Assembly: GCA_026261815.1 (NCBI GenBank)
Contig: JAMPIT010000481.1
Location: forward strand, 496,001 to 560,000
Source: Monarcha castaneiventris obscurior
Taxonomy: Eukaryota > Chordata > Aves > Passeriformes > Monarchidae
Direction of reading: 5' to 3'
DNA: 64,000 nucleotides
Within the stretch, counting starts at the first letter, position 1. Every line of letters begins with the position of its first letter. Below, piece by piece: positions 47,000-59,756 of the stretch. The translations under genes were made by a program, and so were the position numbers. The notes beneath the pieces are model-generated. The model made no database searches. It was given only the letters and a program-made list of their open reading frames with translations, and was not told the DNA's origin.

Positions 47000-49900
47000 T
47001 CTCCAGAGCTACCACGACACTGGTTTGAGCAGCCTTTCTCAAGTTCAGTAGTTGTTATATGTTTTTGGTCTCCAGACCAATGAGACAGATGGGGAATTTC
47101 AATGGATGAGGGAGGATTTTCAGTGCTGCTTCTCAGGTGAGGTGGTTTGTGGCAGAAGGCACCCCTCTCAGGCTAACAAAAATGCTGGCAGTTTCCAGGG
47201 TGTTTCCATCTCAATGTTTTTCCTTTATAGACATGGAGAAATAGAAAAAGAGGGTTGTGAGAGGCTGTTTGTGGGATGTAATGGCAGAATTACCACATTA
47301 GCAGAGCTGTAAAGGTGTGAATTTGAACCTTGACTCCAGTATAGAGGTAAATGGGTGCTGATGTGTTTGATCCAGGAGAGGAATGAGGCCAGTCAGGTTT
47401 CCTTCATGCAGGCCCTTGATCACACAAACGAGGCAGCTGCATCAGCGAGATACAGACAAATTGTTCACCTTGCTGTTACTCTGGCGTACCACAGAGCTTG
47501 GTGAATCTGCCTTCTACCTCTGTCTACTCATCAAAGAGTGATGAGAATTTGCTGTGCAGCTCAGCAAGTTAATATTAGAGAATTACAAATGTGAAATGCA
47601 GATGATAGTGGAGGAAAAATGCCGAAAAGCCCTGATTAGGAGCTGCCTCCCCCCAACATTGGAGACTTCACAGGGATCGGAGAGAAAATGACAGATTTCA
47701 CACACCAGTTCTGATGAATTTTACAGATCGCCCTGGGCTGCTGGGAAACCGTTTCAAAGCGTAAAAGTCATTGAGAAGTTTTCCTTTCTTGTGTAGTGAT
47801 GAGAACAGTTTTTAAAACATTGTGCTTTTGCTGTCACCAGGTTGTTTTCCTCAGCGATTAATTCACCAGGCTGCAAAAGGAAGGGAAGATCAGTGTGTGG
47901 TTCTTTTGGCCATGGCCTGCTGAGGGTGTGCCACTGTGGTGCTGCTCAGTTTGGGCATCTCTGCCCCTCTGGTCCCTCTGAAGAGCAGAAGGACGTGTCT
48001 GGGCTACTGCCACCTCTCTTGGGTCTTCTACCGTGATAGTCTTGGCTTCATCTGGCTTCAGTCCCAGAGCAGCTGAGCTCTGTAACAGTGCTCTAGTTAT
48101 TAGCCCAGGGTAATGGCAGGTTTAAAAAATTACAAGTTTAAAATTAGAAGGTCAAGAGTTCTTGTCCTTTTTTTCATAATCTCTTTCTAGCTGGTTCAGT
48201 AATCTTTATGTAGAAAATCTTCAATAACACACATGGGACACATCACAGAGTCCAGTTCTTACAGCCAGAGCTGGCTGCCCAAGGTGACTGGAGGCAACCT
48301 TGGGCCACAAGCAGGTAGATCCTCTCCCTGCATCGAACATCACCCTTGAGGAGACAGGAGAGAGCCCTCTCCTCCTTCCATGCAGGAAGATGATTTATCC
48401 TAATCCATTTGTACCCATACACGTTCTGAACTTCCACAGTGTCCTGTGGCAGGAAGCTTCACAGCTCACCCACCTTGTATGTGAAGACTTCCCAGTTATC
48501 ATTTTGAATGTGTCTGCAGGAGATCCTGCTGTGTGCAGTGCTGAGCTGCCATCACTCAGGCCACTGGCAGTGGGACTTACTTCTAATTGTGACAGAGAAA
48601 TAGGATGTGACTGGGAAGGCTGCTGTGTGCCCTGGGGCAGGGGAGCGGGCTGGCTGATTAGCTCCTGGAGCACTGGGACAGGCGCACTTTGCCTTTGGGT
48701 GTGGATGGAAAGATTGGAATACTCTGACACGTCTGTGTTTGATCAGACATCTGCAAAGGCACCGTGATCCAGCTGAGGTTATTGAAATGGAGAGGAGGTG
48801 GGTGTAAATGAACTGAGGGGAATAAAGCACCCCGTGGTACCGTGGGATGTAAGACCATCTCCAGCTTTCGGCAGCTGTGACAATTGCAGGGTTTGGGCTG
48901 CGAAGAGACACGTCCCCAGCTAATACTTTTAGCCTCTACTGTTCCTCTTGATCTGTCAGAGTGAGGAGGCTGCAGGTATTAGAGATAACAAGCTGTGGTA
49001 AGGTACTGCTGCTTTGTTTCAAGCTTGCTAACTTTGTTTCTTCATTTCTCCTAAAGTAAACCTGGGACTTCTCCCAGAAATTTGGATGTAATCAGACAGG
49101 TGATAACAAGGTCTCTCTATCTAAGGTTCATCACCCCTAGCAATGCAGCTGGAGCCATGCAAAAATAAATTTGGATGGGAAGAGGTTGCTGATTCGAACA
49201 CTGTCTAAGAACAGGGACATTCAATCTCTGGAGTATCATCTGAACCTGAGGGTGTTTCCCATCCCATGGAGGGATTCCATTCCCTCCATGAAGTCAGGAT
49301 GTGCATCAGAACCTTAAAATGAAGGCACATCCTCAGGAATTAAAGGAGGATAAAAGAAACAACCAGGATCTCTTAAACATCTCTGTGGCCTGGCATTTGG
49401 AGAGGGCTGCAGTAGTGACTGCTTGACCAGTTCTTTGTCCTTGGTCCTCTCCTGATGGTGAGGGATGCCTTGCTCTGTGTACCCATATCCCTGTACCCCA
49501 ATGTCCCTGCTAAGAATCCCCCAGACCCCATCCAGAACCCCTTAATCAGGAGAAATCCTTTTTAATATTGAGACTGGACTCTTGAAGCAACATTTCATCC
49601 ATCAAAAGCTGAGGGTGAGTTTATACTTCAGGAAATAAAAAATTCAGGATACTGAGCAATTTTGGTTTTCTTTCTTTTTTTGCTGAGTTAAAATTGTAGT
49701 TGGTTTTACGAATTATACTTGCAAGGTAGATGTGTGGTCCTGCAGCACTGGTGCAGGAATTCAGATGGTCAGGTACACAGATAAGAAATCATATGGATGA
49801 AGATTATAATATCAGGCTCTGGGAGTTTTAAGTCTCCCTTTGAAATACAGGTTGTGTTGTTCCTGTGGCGTCACCCTTATTAAAAAGCTCAGGAAAGTCT

Positions 49901-51700
49901 GCGTTTTCCTTCGCATGCATGTGGAGTCCCAGCCAAGCCAGGCTTGCTTTCTGCACAGCTTATCAACATAAAAGTGCAGGTGGAAAAAATCCTATTTTTG
50001 TCAAACTCAGCCTTTCAGCAGCAATGCCTTTTGCTGTTTCACACTGTGTCTCCTTTGCAGTACAACTGAGCTGGAAAATAGCAATGCCTACAGGAGGTTT
50101 TTAGAGGCAGGAGGCAGAATAAGTGTTGCAGAAAACCTTAAGAACTGGCACAAAAGCCAGGTTCTAACCTGCATGGCTGTATCCCAGCTTCCCCCTGTTG
50201 TTCCCAGCAGTTTCCAGAGCACGTAACAAGACCAGCCTAACCCCAGGCTGCTTTGGGCCGACTTGAGCTCCTGTTCTAATTCTGATGCCAGGTTGCCTGA
50301 CCCCGCAGTGCAGTGTGAGACCTCCCTGTGTGGTTTGTAAGGAATGATTTACCTGCATTCATGAAAAAAGTAAACCGATCTTTGCTCCATTGCCTTTTCC
50401 ATCCCAAATCCACCTTCTGGGGAATATGAATACTGCCAAAGCTTCTTCAATCCACAGTTTTCTGGGTGAAATAAATTGGTTTCTTCTCTGGGTGTTTTCC
50501 TTTCACATATAATAAAATGTGTTTTATTGTACCTGACTGCATTAATTGATGCCTTGGTTATGCACAGTGCACAGGTCAGATAATCAATATATTTTACCAT
50601 TTAAAACCAGAAGGATTTGTGATCAATTCAGAGGCTGCCTTCTAATCTCAGGTATTCAGACTTTGTTTGTTTGTTTGTTCTGTTTCTCCCTGTGGCTGAT
50701 GTGAATAACAATAATGTTGTTAATATAAGGTTTTAAACATTCCTAGCACTTGAGGACCAATCCTGCTTCCTTAGGATATAGGCAGGCAGTGTTTTCCTTG
50801 AGTGAAATGATAGCGCTGCTGTGATTTCAGCCGCCACCTCCTTCTCACCCCACTGCAATGAGCAGCGGGCTGTGCTTATTTAAAATGAAAGTGGAGCTGA
50901 TTACTTCTGCTGGGGAGTCGCACCCTGCTTTGGAGGCAGGAATGAAACGCTGACTTGCTTCAGAGGAAGAAGGGGCAGCCAGAGGCGACAGAACAAACTG
51001 TTGTGCAGACGCTGGAGCCACCGGAGATTGCAAAGAGACGACCTTGTCACCAGATGAGGCTCTCCCAAAGCTTCTTATCCTGCCGTGTTGAGCTTAGCTA
51101 CGAGTCTGTCCCGATGGCAACGTGTGGCGTGTGACCTGCTCCTCAGGCCGGCCACAAGTGTGTGCAGCAGGGGAGGCCGGCGTGAGCCGTCTTCTGGATC
51201 CTGCTGCTCCTGCGGGAGGGGAGGCAATGGGGAGGACTCGGGCATGTGAAGGAGGTGGTTGTGTGCCTGTGGGTTTGCTCTGCTGTTCACGATTAAAGTT
51301 GACTGACTTTATTTTCTACAGCTGCAGAGCACAGTGAGTGGTGCGTACATGGTGCTCAGGTAGAAGCACTTTTTGGAAGTAGAGAGATGCTCTCCTACAT
51401 CTCTCTGCTCCCAGTCAGCTGGGAGTCATTCTCAAACCTGGGTATACTTTAAAATACCCACAAACGTGCATTTTAAAGAATTCCTTGTCTTATCGCCCTT
51501 TAGGAGTTTGTCTTCCATGTGCACCCTCTCTGACAAATTTTATGGGAAAAACCATTGCATTTTAGATTAGTTTGGGGCTTCATAATATTTAGGGTGAACA
51601 TGCCAGCACCTGCACGGGGAGGCATATGTGGAAAGAGGAGAGGAACTCCACACACCGTGTCTCCTGCACACACACACCTGGCCAGCACAGCCCCCTGCCC
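47000..51700. other. Intergenic spacer upstream of NKAIN4
   Basis: No gene is recognised. It contains a short (GTTT)n run at about 50666-50683. The 50.8-51.3 kb part is less AT-rich and could hold distal promoter sequence for NKAIN4. Confidence 0.5.
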
Positions 51701-51719
51701 CAGCACGGACCGGTCACTC

Positions 51720-52345
51720 CGGCGTCCTGTCACGGGAAAAACTAGGGGCTGCCCTTCCCAAGGCATCGGAGCTGCCCCCGCCTCCCGGGGGAGGGCCGGG
51801 GCCGGGGCCGGAGCATCCCAGCGCGCCTGCGGGGGCGCGGGGGGCGCATCCCGGCGCTGGCGGCAGCCCCCGCCCCGCCAGCCCGCCCAGCCTGCGGGAC
51901 GGCAGCGCCGCCGGAGCGTTGCCCTTTTAAGCTGTGGCCCCACTCTCCTCCTCCCCGGCTCCCGGAGGAGCTCCGGCAGCCGGCACCGACCGAGCGACTC
52001 CGAGCGACCTCCGTGCCCGCCTCGCTCCCCGCGGACCGGGCAGCGCGGAGCCCCAGGGCGGCGGCCACCGGGCTGCCCCTGCCCTGCCCCGCTGCCCCGG
52101 GACCATGGGATGCTGCACCGGCCGCTGCACCCTCATCTTCCTCTGCACTTTGCAGCTGGTGAGTGGAGGTGCTCGGGATCGGGGAAAGCCGGCGGGGACC
52201 TGCGGGTTCGGCGCCCCGGGACGGGGCCGGGAACAAAAGCGGCTCGGTGCGCTGTGCCCTGGGCACGGCTCCGCTCCTCCGCAACTTCGGCTCGGAGCAG
52301 CAAGCTGCAGGGATGTCGGGCTGCGCTCCGGCGGCGCTCTGCTGT
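51720..52345 (+). promoter_or_regulatory. NKAIN4: CpG-island promoter of NKAIN4
   Basis: This is a dense CpG/GC block with GGGGCCGG repeats (about 51789-51811) and CCCCGCCCCGCC-type SP1 sites around 51868-51880. A CCTTTTAAGC element at about 51923-51932 is a weak TATA-like candidate some 175 bp before the ATG. The transcription start is not determinable here. Confidence 0.7.
52105..52158 (+). CDS. NKAIN4: NKAIN4 coding exon 1 (partial gene)
   Basis: The exon encodes MGCCTGRCTLIFLCTLQL, 18 residues, from an ATG in a strong context (GGGACCATGG) to the donor CTG|GTGAGT in phase 0. NKAIN proteins start with this short MG-C-GRC-L segment, which begins the first membrane helix, and exon 1 ends after QL in the family. 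NKAIN4 is a multi-pass membrane protein of neurons that interacts with the Na,K-ATPase beta1 subunit. Its head-to-head position beside ARFGAP1 agrees with human 20q13.33. The next exon, with the conserved LERQ-FDFLGYQWAPI box, was not found before the window ends, so the gene is incomplete. Confidence 0.9.
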
Positions 52346-54501
52346 GCCGGGGGGATTTACCGATGCTTAAAACTCAAGATAAAGGGGGAGGGGGTGTGGG
52401 AATTGTAGTTTTCAATTAATAAGTTTGTGCTTATAAAATACAACTGAAAAAAGAAGAAAATTCCTCTGTAAGAGGAGTCCCGGCGGCTCGGTGGCGATGT
52501 TGCAAACCAAACCAAACTTCATGCGTGCCAAAACCCACCGTGGTACCTTCAGCCTCTTTTCATGGAAAGGTCCACTCGCATCCCACCCTGGTAATGCGCA
52601 GCCCAACCTGCTAGGGTTTGGGCTAGCTTGGAAGGAATTATTTCAAACCTCCTCGGGATGAAGTGCTTAGATAGAATGTGCCTATTAATATGCATATATT
52701 TATGTCGGAATAAACTTCTCAGTTTGGGGAGAGTGCGGTCCCTGGTGGGCACGGGGCGGTCCCTGGTGGGCGCGGGTTCCTGGTCCTTATGACATCTGCA
52801 TAGATGATAAACAAAGGTCTGGTTGTTCCCTGAGTGTCTGTGCATCCAGCCTGGATCTGGAGGGTCCCCTTCTTGTCAATAGCTAATGGGCTCCAGGGCT
52901 CCTCCAGCCTTAAAAAGGAAATGACAGCATCTAGGGTTTTAATTTCCTTGACTTCTCCCAAATTTGCTTTATTTTGGAGCATTAGCAGCGCGCAGGAAAG
53001 GGCAGGCTTCCTGCGAAGTTCTTTTGAATAGTTTGCTGATGCCAAGGGGTGAGTTTGGTTAAAACTCTTTGTTTTGGAGTTGGGTGCTGTGACAGCGTTT
53101 CTTTTTCTGCAGAGAGTCAGGGAGCAGGCACTGAGCCGAAGGTGGGAGAGGAAAACTGGGAACCTGCTAGTTTTGAAATTACACCCATCAGCCTAAAATT
53201 GAAAGGGAGGAGGGTGGGAATGCAGCCCTGTGAACCCAGACTGGCACAATCGGAAGATGAGTGTGGAGGATTTGACTCATCGTTAAACAAAATACAGAAT
53301 AGAAGTGATGGGGTTTTCTTGCACAAAGCGTCTTGCTCAGCATATTTATGAGTGAGTTGAATGGCTGGGGAGTGTATTTAGTCTCCTGGATTATTTCTTT
53401 TGATTTTTCACCCGTGATCACACAAGAAAGAAGCTGCACCCTGTATTACGTTCGAAGTCGGCATCTCAGCACTCACTGTCTCTTAAACCCATCACTGTGT
53501 CATCCTGCTCTAAGCACACACTCACCCACTGGGGTAAAAAAAAAAGGGGGGGGGAATGAGAAAAAGAAAAAACCATGAGCTGCTGGTGCTGTTCTGATTT
53601 CTGACAAGCGTGGGAGTTTTCTTGTATCCAAGATACAGGGACAAAGAACCCCCAGCATTTTATTTTCCTTAAGACCCTCCTCCTTGAAGAAAAGAATCAG
53701 TTTGGCTCATTCTTAAGCAAGTTTGGATGCCTCAGCCATAGAGATTTCCCATGGCACTTGCTGGGTGAATTGGTAGAGCTGGAAAAATGTGAACTATGGT
53801 TGAGGGAATTTGTGGAGCTGCGCTCCGGTGGGGGTGAGGTCAGGAGATCCTGGCCAGTTCCCAGCAAGCGCTTGGGTGAGGGTGAGATCCAGCACGGTGC
53901 TTTTTTATTTACTTTATTATTTAATTAAGCAAACTTTGTCTGTAAATCATCACATCACTTCCACATCCGCATGGCCAAGTGACGTGCAGGACTCGCTGCT
54001 GCCCAGGGTGGGCTCTGCTAAGACAAAACACTGAAGCAATCAGGCCAAGATCATCAATAAATTATAATGACGTGAACTTCCTTTGTTCCTCTCATGTCTC
54101 TGCTCAGCTTCATTTGATACTTTGAACCCTTCACAGCCTTCCCTGTTTGTTGCCAAGCTCCGTTTCTCCCACTGCCAGAGTCCCAGGGGGGAAATTCTGG
54201 CTCTTGTGTGGACATTTTGCCTCTGACTGAAGTGGGGAGGGGATTTCAGTGCTGGGAGCTCCCACTTCAGTGCTGCAGCACACCCCTGAGATCTGTTACA
54301 TGTTCTCGTGTCTGTTCCTCAAAGTTTCACCAGGGCTTTTTATAGAAATGATGAATGGAAACAGGAAACAACCCCCCAAAAAACTCAAATCAGGGATTCC
54401 AGTTGCAATGCTTCATATAGATTGTTTTATTATTAGGTGCAAGTAGTTGAGCGAGCGTGCGGGGAAGTGTTTGCACACTGCAGTCTAAATGTTTCCCTGG
54501 G

Positions 54502-54520
54502 AAAAAAAAAAAAAAAAAAA
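54502..54520. repeat. Poly-A run (19 A)
   Basis: An uninterrupted A run. No flanking duplication or retrocopy body was recognised upstream. Confidence 0.9.
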
Positions 54521-56109
54521 GCAGAAAACAAACAAATTCATCATTTGCAGTGTGTGCTCCCAAAGAAAAAGTTTGTGCTCCAGCCGGAGAGCAGAACAAC
54601 GTGTGAATTGAAGGAGCTGCTACACAATGCGAATACCAACGAGCTCCTCAGCCCCCCACGGGCTGAGCCTCGTGGCACAGGGAGAGGAGGAGAGCGTTTG
54701 CATCTGTCTGAAGAAAATCAGGGCTGACTCCCCAGTGGTTTGCTAATCAAGGGGGGAGGGAAGGCTGTAGTTTGAATAAATAATTTGCCGTGTTCCAATT
54801 TTAGATTATTGTTTCCTTGAAGCGTCCACGTTAGGCTCGGTGCTTTGCTGAGCGGTGCTGCAGGGAAGCTGCAAGAAGGTTCTGGCTCTCCTTCCCTCTG
54901 TCTTGGTGTGCATCCCTGTCCCTAATCCTTCCCTTTTTCCCAGTCCAGTGGAAGTTTGGGTGAAAGTTGGCCCAGGTCAGGGCTACCCTGCAAAAGGGCT
55001 TATCCTCAGCCATGGGAGGCATGGAGGAGGATCATCAGCGAGGTGATGGGGTGTTTTTCCAGGGTTTATGATTCCCAAAGGGGTTGTCACCTCCCCATTC
55101 TCACTTTGCCCAAACACCTCTGCCATCCAGGAGCTGATGTCACCTACAGCAGATCACCAGCCCTTCCTCATCCCTCCCAACCTTTGGGCAGATGCGTATT
55201 AAGAAACAAGAGCAAAGTTTAAATGAGCCGTAGGCCTCCCCAGGAAAAAATCATGACTCTGTCAGGGAGCCACTGTAGTGGGTTAAGAAATGCCCCTTGT
55301 AGGAATTAGAATTGGAAAAGGTTTGCCAAGGGCAGGATTTCCGAACCCGAGTGGAATGAGGCTGTCACACCCACCAGTGGGTTGGGTGGGTCGTGGTGAG
55401 GAGCCACAGACCAGGGCTGGGTTTCAGGCAGCGAGATATTAAATAATCATTGATTTGCTGCTTTCCTCTCTGCCAGTGTGAGATTGCACCCAACTGGTGA
55501 ATTTTCTGGAGCAGTAAGTGCCTGTGCACCGGAGGCACTATGTGAATTTATTTCCACCGAGCATGGAAAAATTCCCTCGCTCCCTGTGCCCTGTCCCAAT
55601 AAATCAAACTACTGTAGTTTCTTTACATTCTGTCCATGGATTGAGAGCTCAGATGCCAAGTGAAGCCTGGAGACAATTTTACAGATACATTATAAATCCC
55701 CCTAGAATAACAGCTTCTAATGGAAAAAGTGACTAATACTTCAAATGAGCACAGAACAAGGCGCCCTGGGATGGGACTGCACATCGAGACTAACCAAAAG
55801 TAACTATATACATTTATTTATTTATTTCCTCGTGCTCTCTTTCTGCCTTGCTCCTTTCTCAGTGATTCCTTTCTAATCTCTTACAGAAGAGGGTGACCAG
55901 TTCTGGAAGCTATTTGAAACCAGCACAGATCCTTGTCTAACTACTCTCTTGAAGTGGTTGTGTTGGTTTGGTCGAGGCATAAAGTGGTGCAGAGCACATG
56001 AGGAGTGAGGGCAGAAGGGGAGTGTGGCAGACTGGCAGTGGGATGCCATGGAAAGGCAGGGTCTGGGCAAAAATAAAGTGTGAGTTCAAATAGTTGGAAT
56101 AGAGGGATT

Positions 56110-56405
56110 TTTTTACAAGGGCATGTACTGATAGGACAAGGGGGAATAGCTTTAAACTGAAAGAGGGTAGGTTTAGATTGGATATTGGGAAGAAATTCTG
56201 TCCTGTGAGGGCAGCGAGGCCGTGGCACAGGGTGCCCAGAGAAGCTGTGGCTGCCCCATCCCTGGAAGTGTCCAAGGCCAGGCTGGATGGAGCTTAGAAC
56301 AGCCTGGGCTAGTGGAAGGTGTCCCTGTTCATGGCAGGGGATTGGAATGAGATGAGCTTTAAGGTCCCTTCCAACCCAAACCGTTCGGTGATTCTGATTC
56401 TGTGA
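56110..56405 (+). mobile_element. CR1 LINE 3' region, about 295 bp
   Basis: It starts TTTTTTACAAGGGCATGTAC and proceeds through GATAGGACAAGGGGGAATAG, the AGGTTTAGATTGGATATTGG segment, GGTGCCCAGAGAAGCTGTGG, and AAGGTCCCTTCCAACCCAAA, ending in a GATTCTGATTCTGTG tail. It is the best-preserved CR1 in the window and lies in NKAIN4 intron 1, in sense orientation. Confidence 0.95.
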
Positions 56406-57152
56406 CTCGATCCATCAGCACTCGTGGGCTGCAAGAGGGAGGGTGGCAGAGCATGTCCCTGTCCAAGGCAAGGAGGAGACAGGATTGCAGTGTCTGGGGG
56501 CTGTCGAAATTACTTGCTTGGCTTTCTCCTCTCCACCCTAGGGATCATTTGGGCTGGAGCTTGGGAGAGGAGAGCAGGACTTGTCTCCCCCCTGCTCTGC
56601 AGCTGCCTCTGGAACCAGGGCAGAGTCGGGCTGCCCTGGGGGAGCTGTGAGGCCGCACAGCTGCCGTGAGGCTGAGCACAAAGCCTTGGGGGAAGAGCAG
56701 GTGCAAGGGGAAGCACAGCGTCCCTTTGCTCATCACGCTGCTCAGGACCCCTCCAAAATTACCTTGTGCTCTCCCCAGCTGTTTATCTTCTCCATGGCTT
56801 GTGCTTCAATTATAACCCCTCCAGGGAAAGGGCCATCTTTGGAGGATGTGCACAGCACCCAGCTCTGTGATGGCTCGAACCTTTCCTCAAGTCCTTGAAC
56901 AATACTCCAGGCTAAATAATAATGTAAATCTAAAGGCTACGTTTGACAGATGCTGTCTTCTCCGTGTCTGTTCCAGACAAAGGAAAATTAAAGCTGTGCC
57001 AATAATAGAGCTCGTCAGCATTTTCCACTGAAGCTGACTTTCAGGAGAAACCTGGGGATTTGACTAAATGAATATTTTCATGAGAAGTATCTGCTTTCCA
57101 CAGACAATCTTGAGTTTTTCTCCCAAGTTTTGGCCAGAATATTTTGGCGAAA

Positions 57153-57202
57153 AGTCAAAAATGTGCTGGCAAATGTTTGCTGTGCTGGCAAACATTTTTA
57201 AT
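57153..57202. repeat. Direct plus inverted repeat cluster
   Basis: TGTGCTGGCAAA occurs twice about 20 bp apart. The pair is enclosed by AAAAATGT and its complement ACATTTTT, so the block can fold. Confidence 0.6.
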
Positions 57203-58799
57203 TTTGGAGTGGTGGAGCTTTTCTTACAAAAAGTTGAATTTTTGCATGAGATTTTTCTTTTCTTCCCCCGTTTTTCCTGAGCAGCTGGAGTCAGTACCCT
57301 GCAGCACAAGGGAAGCACAAGGGAGGAGCAGTTTGGGGTCTGTGTTTCAGACATGCCCAGGTCTCCTGGTTCCCCACATCCGCCTTTCCTATGGTGGTGC
57401 TGCAGATTGCAGATGACTCACAGGAACTGTGTCCTCTAACCAAACCCACTCAGACCAGGAATGAAATTTGGCCAAAGCCAAGCCAAAAAAGCAGCTGAGG
57501 GCAGGGTGGTGTTGAAGTCAACTCTCCTTGGAGAGCTGGGGTTTTATTTCGGCTGACACAGTATCTTTGTTGACCACTCCGATTTTTCCCAGTCATCCTC
57601 TGCTCCTTTGGCTTCCCCTTTTCCTCTCAGTAGAAGAAGAGAAGGAGCTGGTTTTCCCTGATGGGGACCCTCTCCCTCTGGCTGGTGTGGGGTTAAGGGA
57701 GCTGACGTTGCTCCATTGTGTGCTAATAATATATGGAAACTCGGATCATTTTGGCTGGGGTGCAAAGTGGAGCTCTTCCAAGAATCCGCTCCAGGGGCCC
57801 TCAAGTATGAGCTCTTGGAGAACAAACTGGATAACAAAGGCCAGATTGTGATCTCTTTTCCTCCAGGAAAACCCTGGACTAGCCCATTGCTTTTTGAGCA
57901 CTTAAGAAAATGCGTATTATCCAGTGAGCAGCAAGTGCCCCAGCTGTAGCGTTGCCTTTCCCATTAACAAAACGTTGGGTCTGAGGTCAGTAGAACTGAA
58001 CCTTTCTTTCTCGTTAAACCCCCCCCAAAACCAGGGATAATTTGTGATTCAATGTTCCCTTTGTCCCCAGTCCTCCTGCAGTAGATGTGATGAGTACACC
58101 CAACTGCACAGGTTGTGTCTCTGTGTTTCAGTTTGGTAGAAAGAGAGTTTTCAACCAAGTGGAAACTTTCGTCTCAAAAGCAGCACATTCTTCACCCCTT
58201 CCCTATCCAAAGAACAGGAGGAGGGGAAAAAAATGACATTTCTGGACAAAAAGGGAAGAAAATACTCTGGCGTTTAGCGATGTTTGCTGAAAATGATGGG
58301 GGTGTTTATTGTGCCAAACCCCAAATATTTTGAACTTTTACAGAAGCTTGAAAACACTTCTGAAAAAAGTTGAAAAGTCTCCCCAAAAAGAAATTTGTTT
58401 GTTATTGGTTTTTTCATTGGGGTTGTGCACCCTGGGTGTTCTCATCTTTCAGGTATCTCTGACACCATCATGTCTCCCCCAAACCCAGCTCATAGTGGGG
58501 TTTAAGGAGAAAAATCCTTAAAGAAAAAACACAGGTTTGGGTGTTGCTCAGGGTGGTGCTTTTCTGCAGTGACTCATCTGCTCACAGTGGTTTGGGGTAT
58601 TTTTGTTGCAGAAGGAAACTCAATGAATAAACGCCCTGTGGAAATCGGAATCCAAGATATTTCGTAATCATTCCAGAGTCATAATATTACCTTAGAGTTC
58701 ATGAGATTTCAGACTAAGGATAAACAACTTCTGCTTCACTTGTTTATTGATCTTCGGTAAGAGTCAGCATCTTATTTCATTTTCTTCTTGCCAGGGGTA

Positions 58800-58905
58800 C
58801 TAGTAGGGATTACAAAAGTATGGATTAACAGGAGTAAAAAGTAGGGAATCAGTAGTAGTAAAGGAATAATAGGAGAGTAGGTGGTAATAAAAGGGAAGAG
58901 AAAAA
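58800..58905. repeat. Purine-rich AGTA/GGA low-complexity tract
   Basis: About 100 bp is built almost wholly of AGTAG, GGAAT and TAATA-type words. Confidence 0.7.
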
Positions 58906-59740
58906 CTGAAGTGATTGAAATATCTGGCAGAAATCTCTGAGATGATGTTTCAGCAGAGCCGCTACTTCTCACCAGTGTGTCAGAATTGTGTCTCACCTTG
59001 AGCACAGGAAAGTCACTGGTGGTGCTGCTCTGGCTCCTCCTGCCTTAGCCAAGCCCTGGCTCCACATCTGAGAGTCCTTGTGAAGAACAGAAGTTTTATT
59101 TTGCTCTGTGTTCTGAGGCTTCACAGACTATGGAGGAGCGAGCAGCAGATCTCTGCTGGGGCAAGATCAATATCTCCTCCCTTGACTTTGCTGTAGCTCA
59201 TTAACATCAAATGTCTTTTCCAAGGGGTGCTTTTTGGTCTATTTTCCACAAGGACTTAATTGCCATTTTCCCAGTGTCTGTAGCTCGTTCTCAGCACAGC
59301 TGCTTTTGTGTCAGGACGTTGGACACAAATATGTTGTTTATCAGGGAAGCGCACGTCCCAGATTTTCTCTCGAAGGTGAGAATTCATGGAAATCAGGAGC
59401 TCAGCTTTTCTGATCCCCTTTCCCCCATCATCCATCAGGTGCTGCTTGGGTGATTCCAGGTTTAGTAATTGAGATGTCAGATTCCCTGACACCTTTGGGC
59501 TGAAAGGATGATGGTGTGGAAGCGGTGACCTCCGCTGCCATCTGCCTGGGCCTAATGAAAATATACTGTGGGAATCAAGGCAACAGCTTGTCTTCATCAC
59601 CTGCTCGAGGCAGGCACACATCAGGACGTGCTGTGCCAGCTTTCTTTGCCACCTCTCCGTGGCTGGCCAGCCCTGCGGGCAGCTTCCCACCTGTTCCCCA
59701 GGCTCTCGCAGGCCAGCAAAATATCTGCTTCCTTCCCTCC

Positions 59741-59756
59741 TTTTTTTTTTTTTTTT
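59741..59756. repeat. Poly-T run (16 T)
   Basis: An uninterrupted T run in NKAIN4 intron 1. A second, shorter one lies near 59811-59821. Confidence 0.9.

Noticed and set aside
51555..52370. Plus-strand ORF of 271 codons across the NKAIN4 promoter
   Set aside because: GC-rich islands lack stop codons in all frames. The product is Pro/Arg/Ala/Gly-rich, and a different frame carries the real NKAIN4 start.
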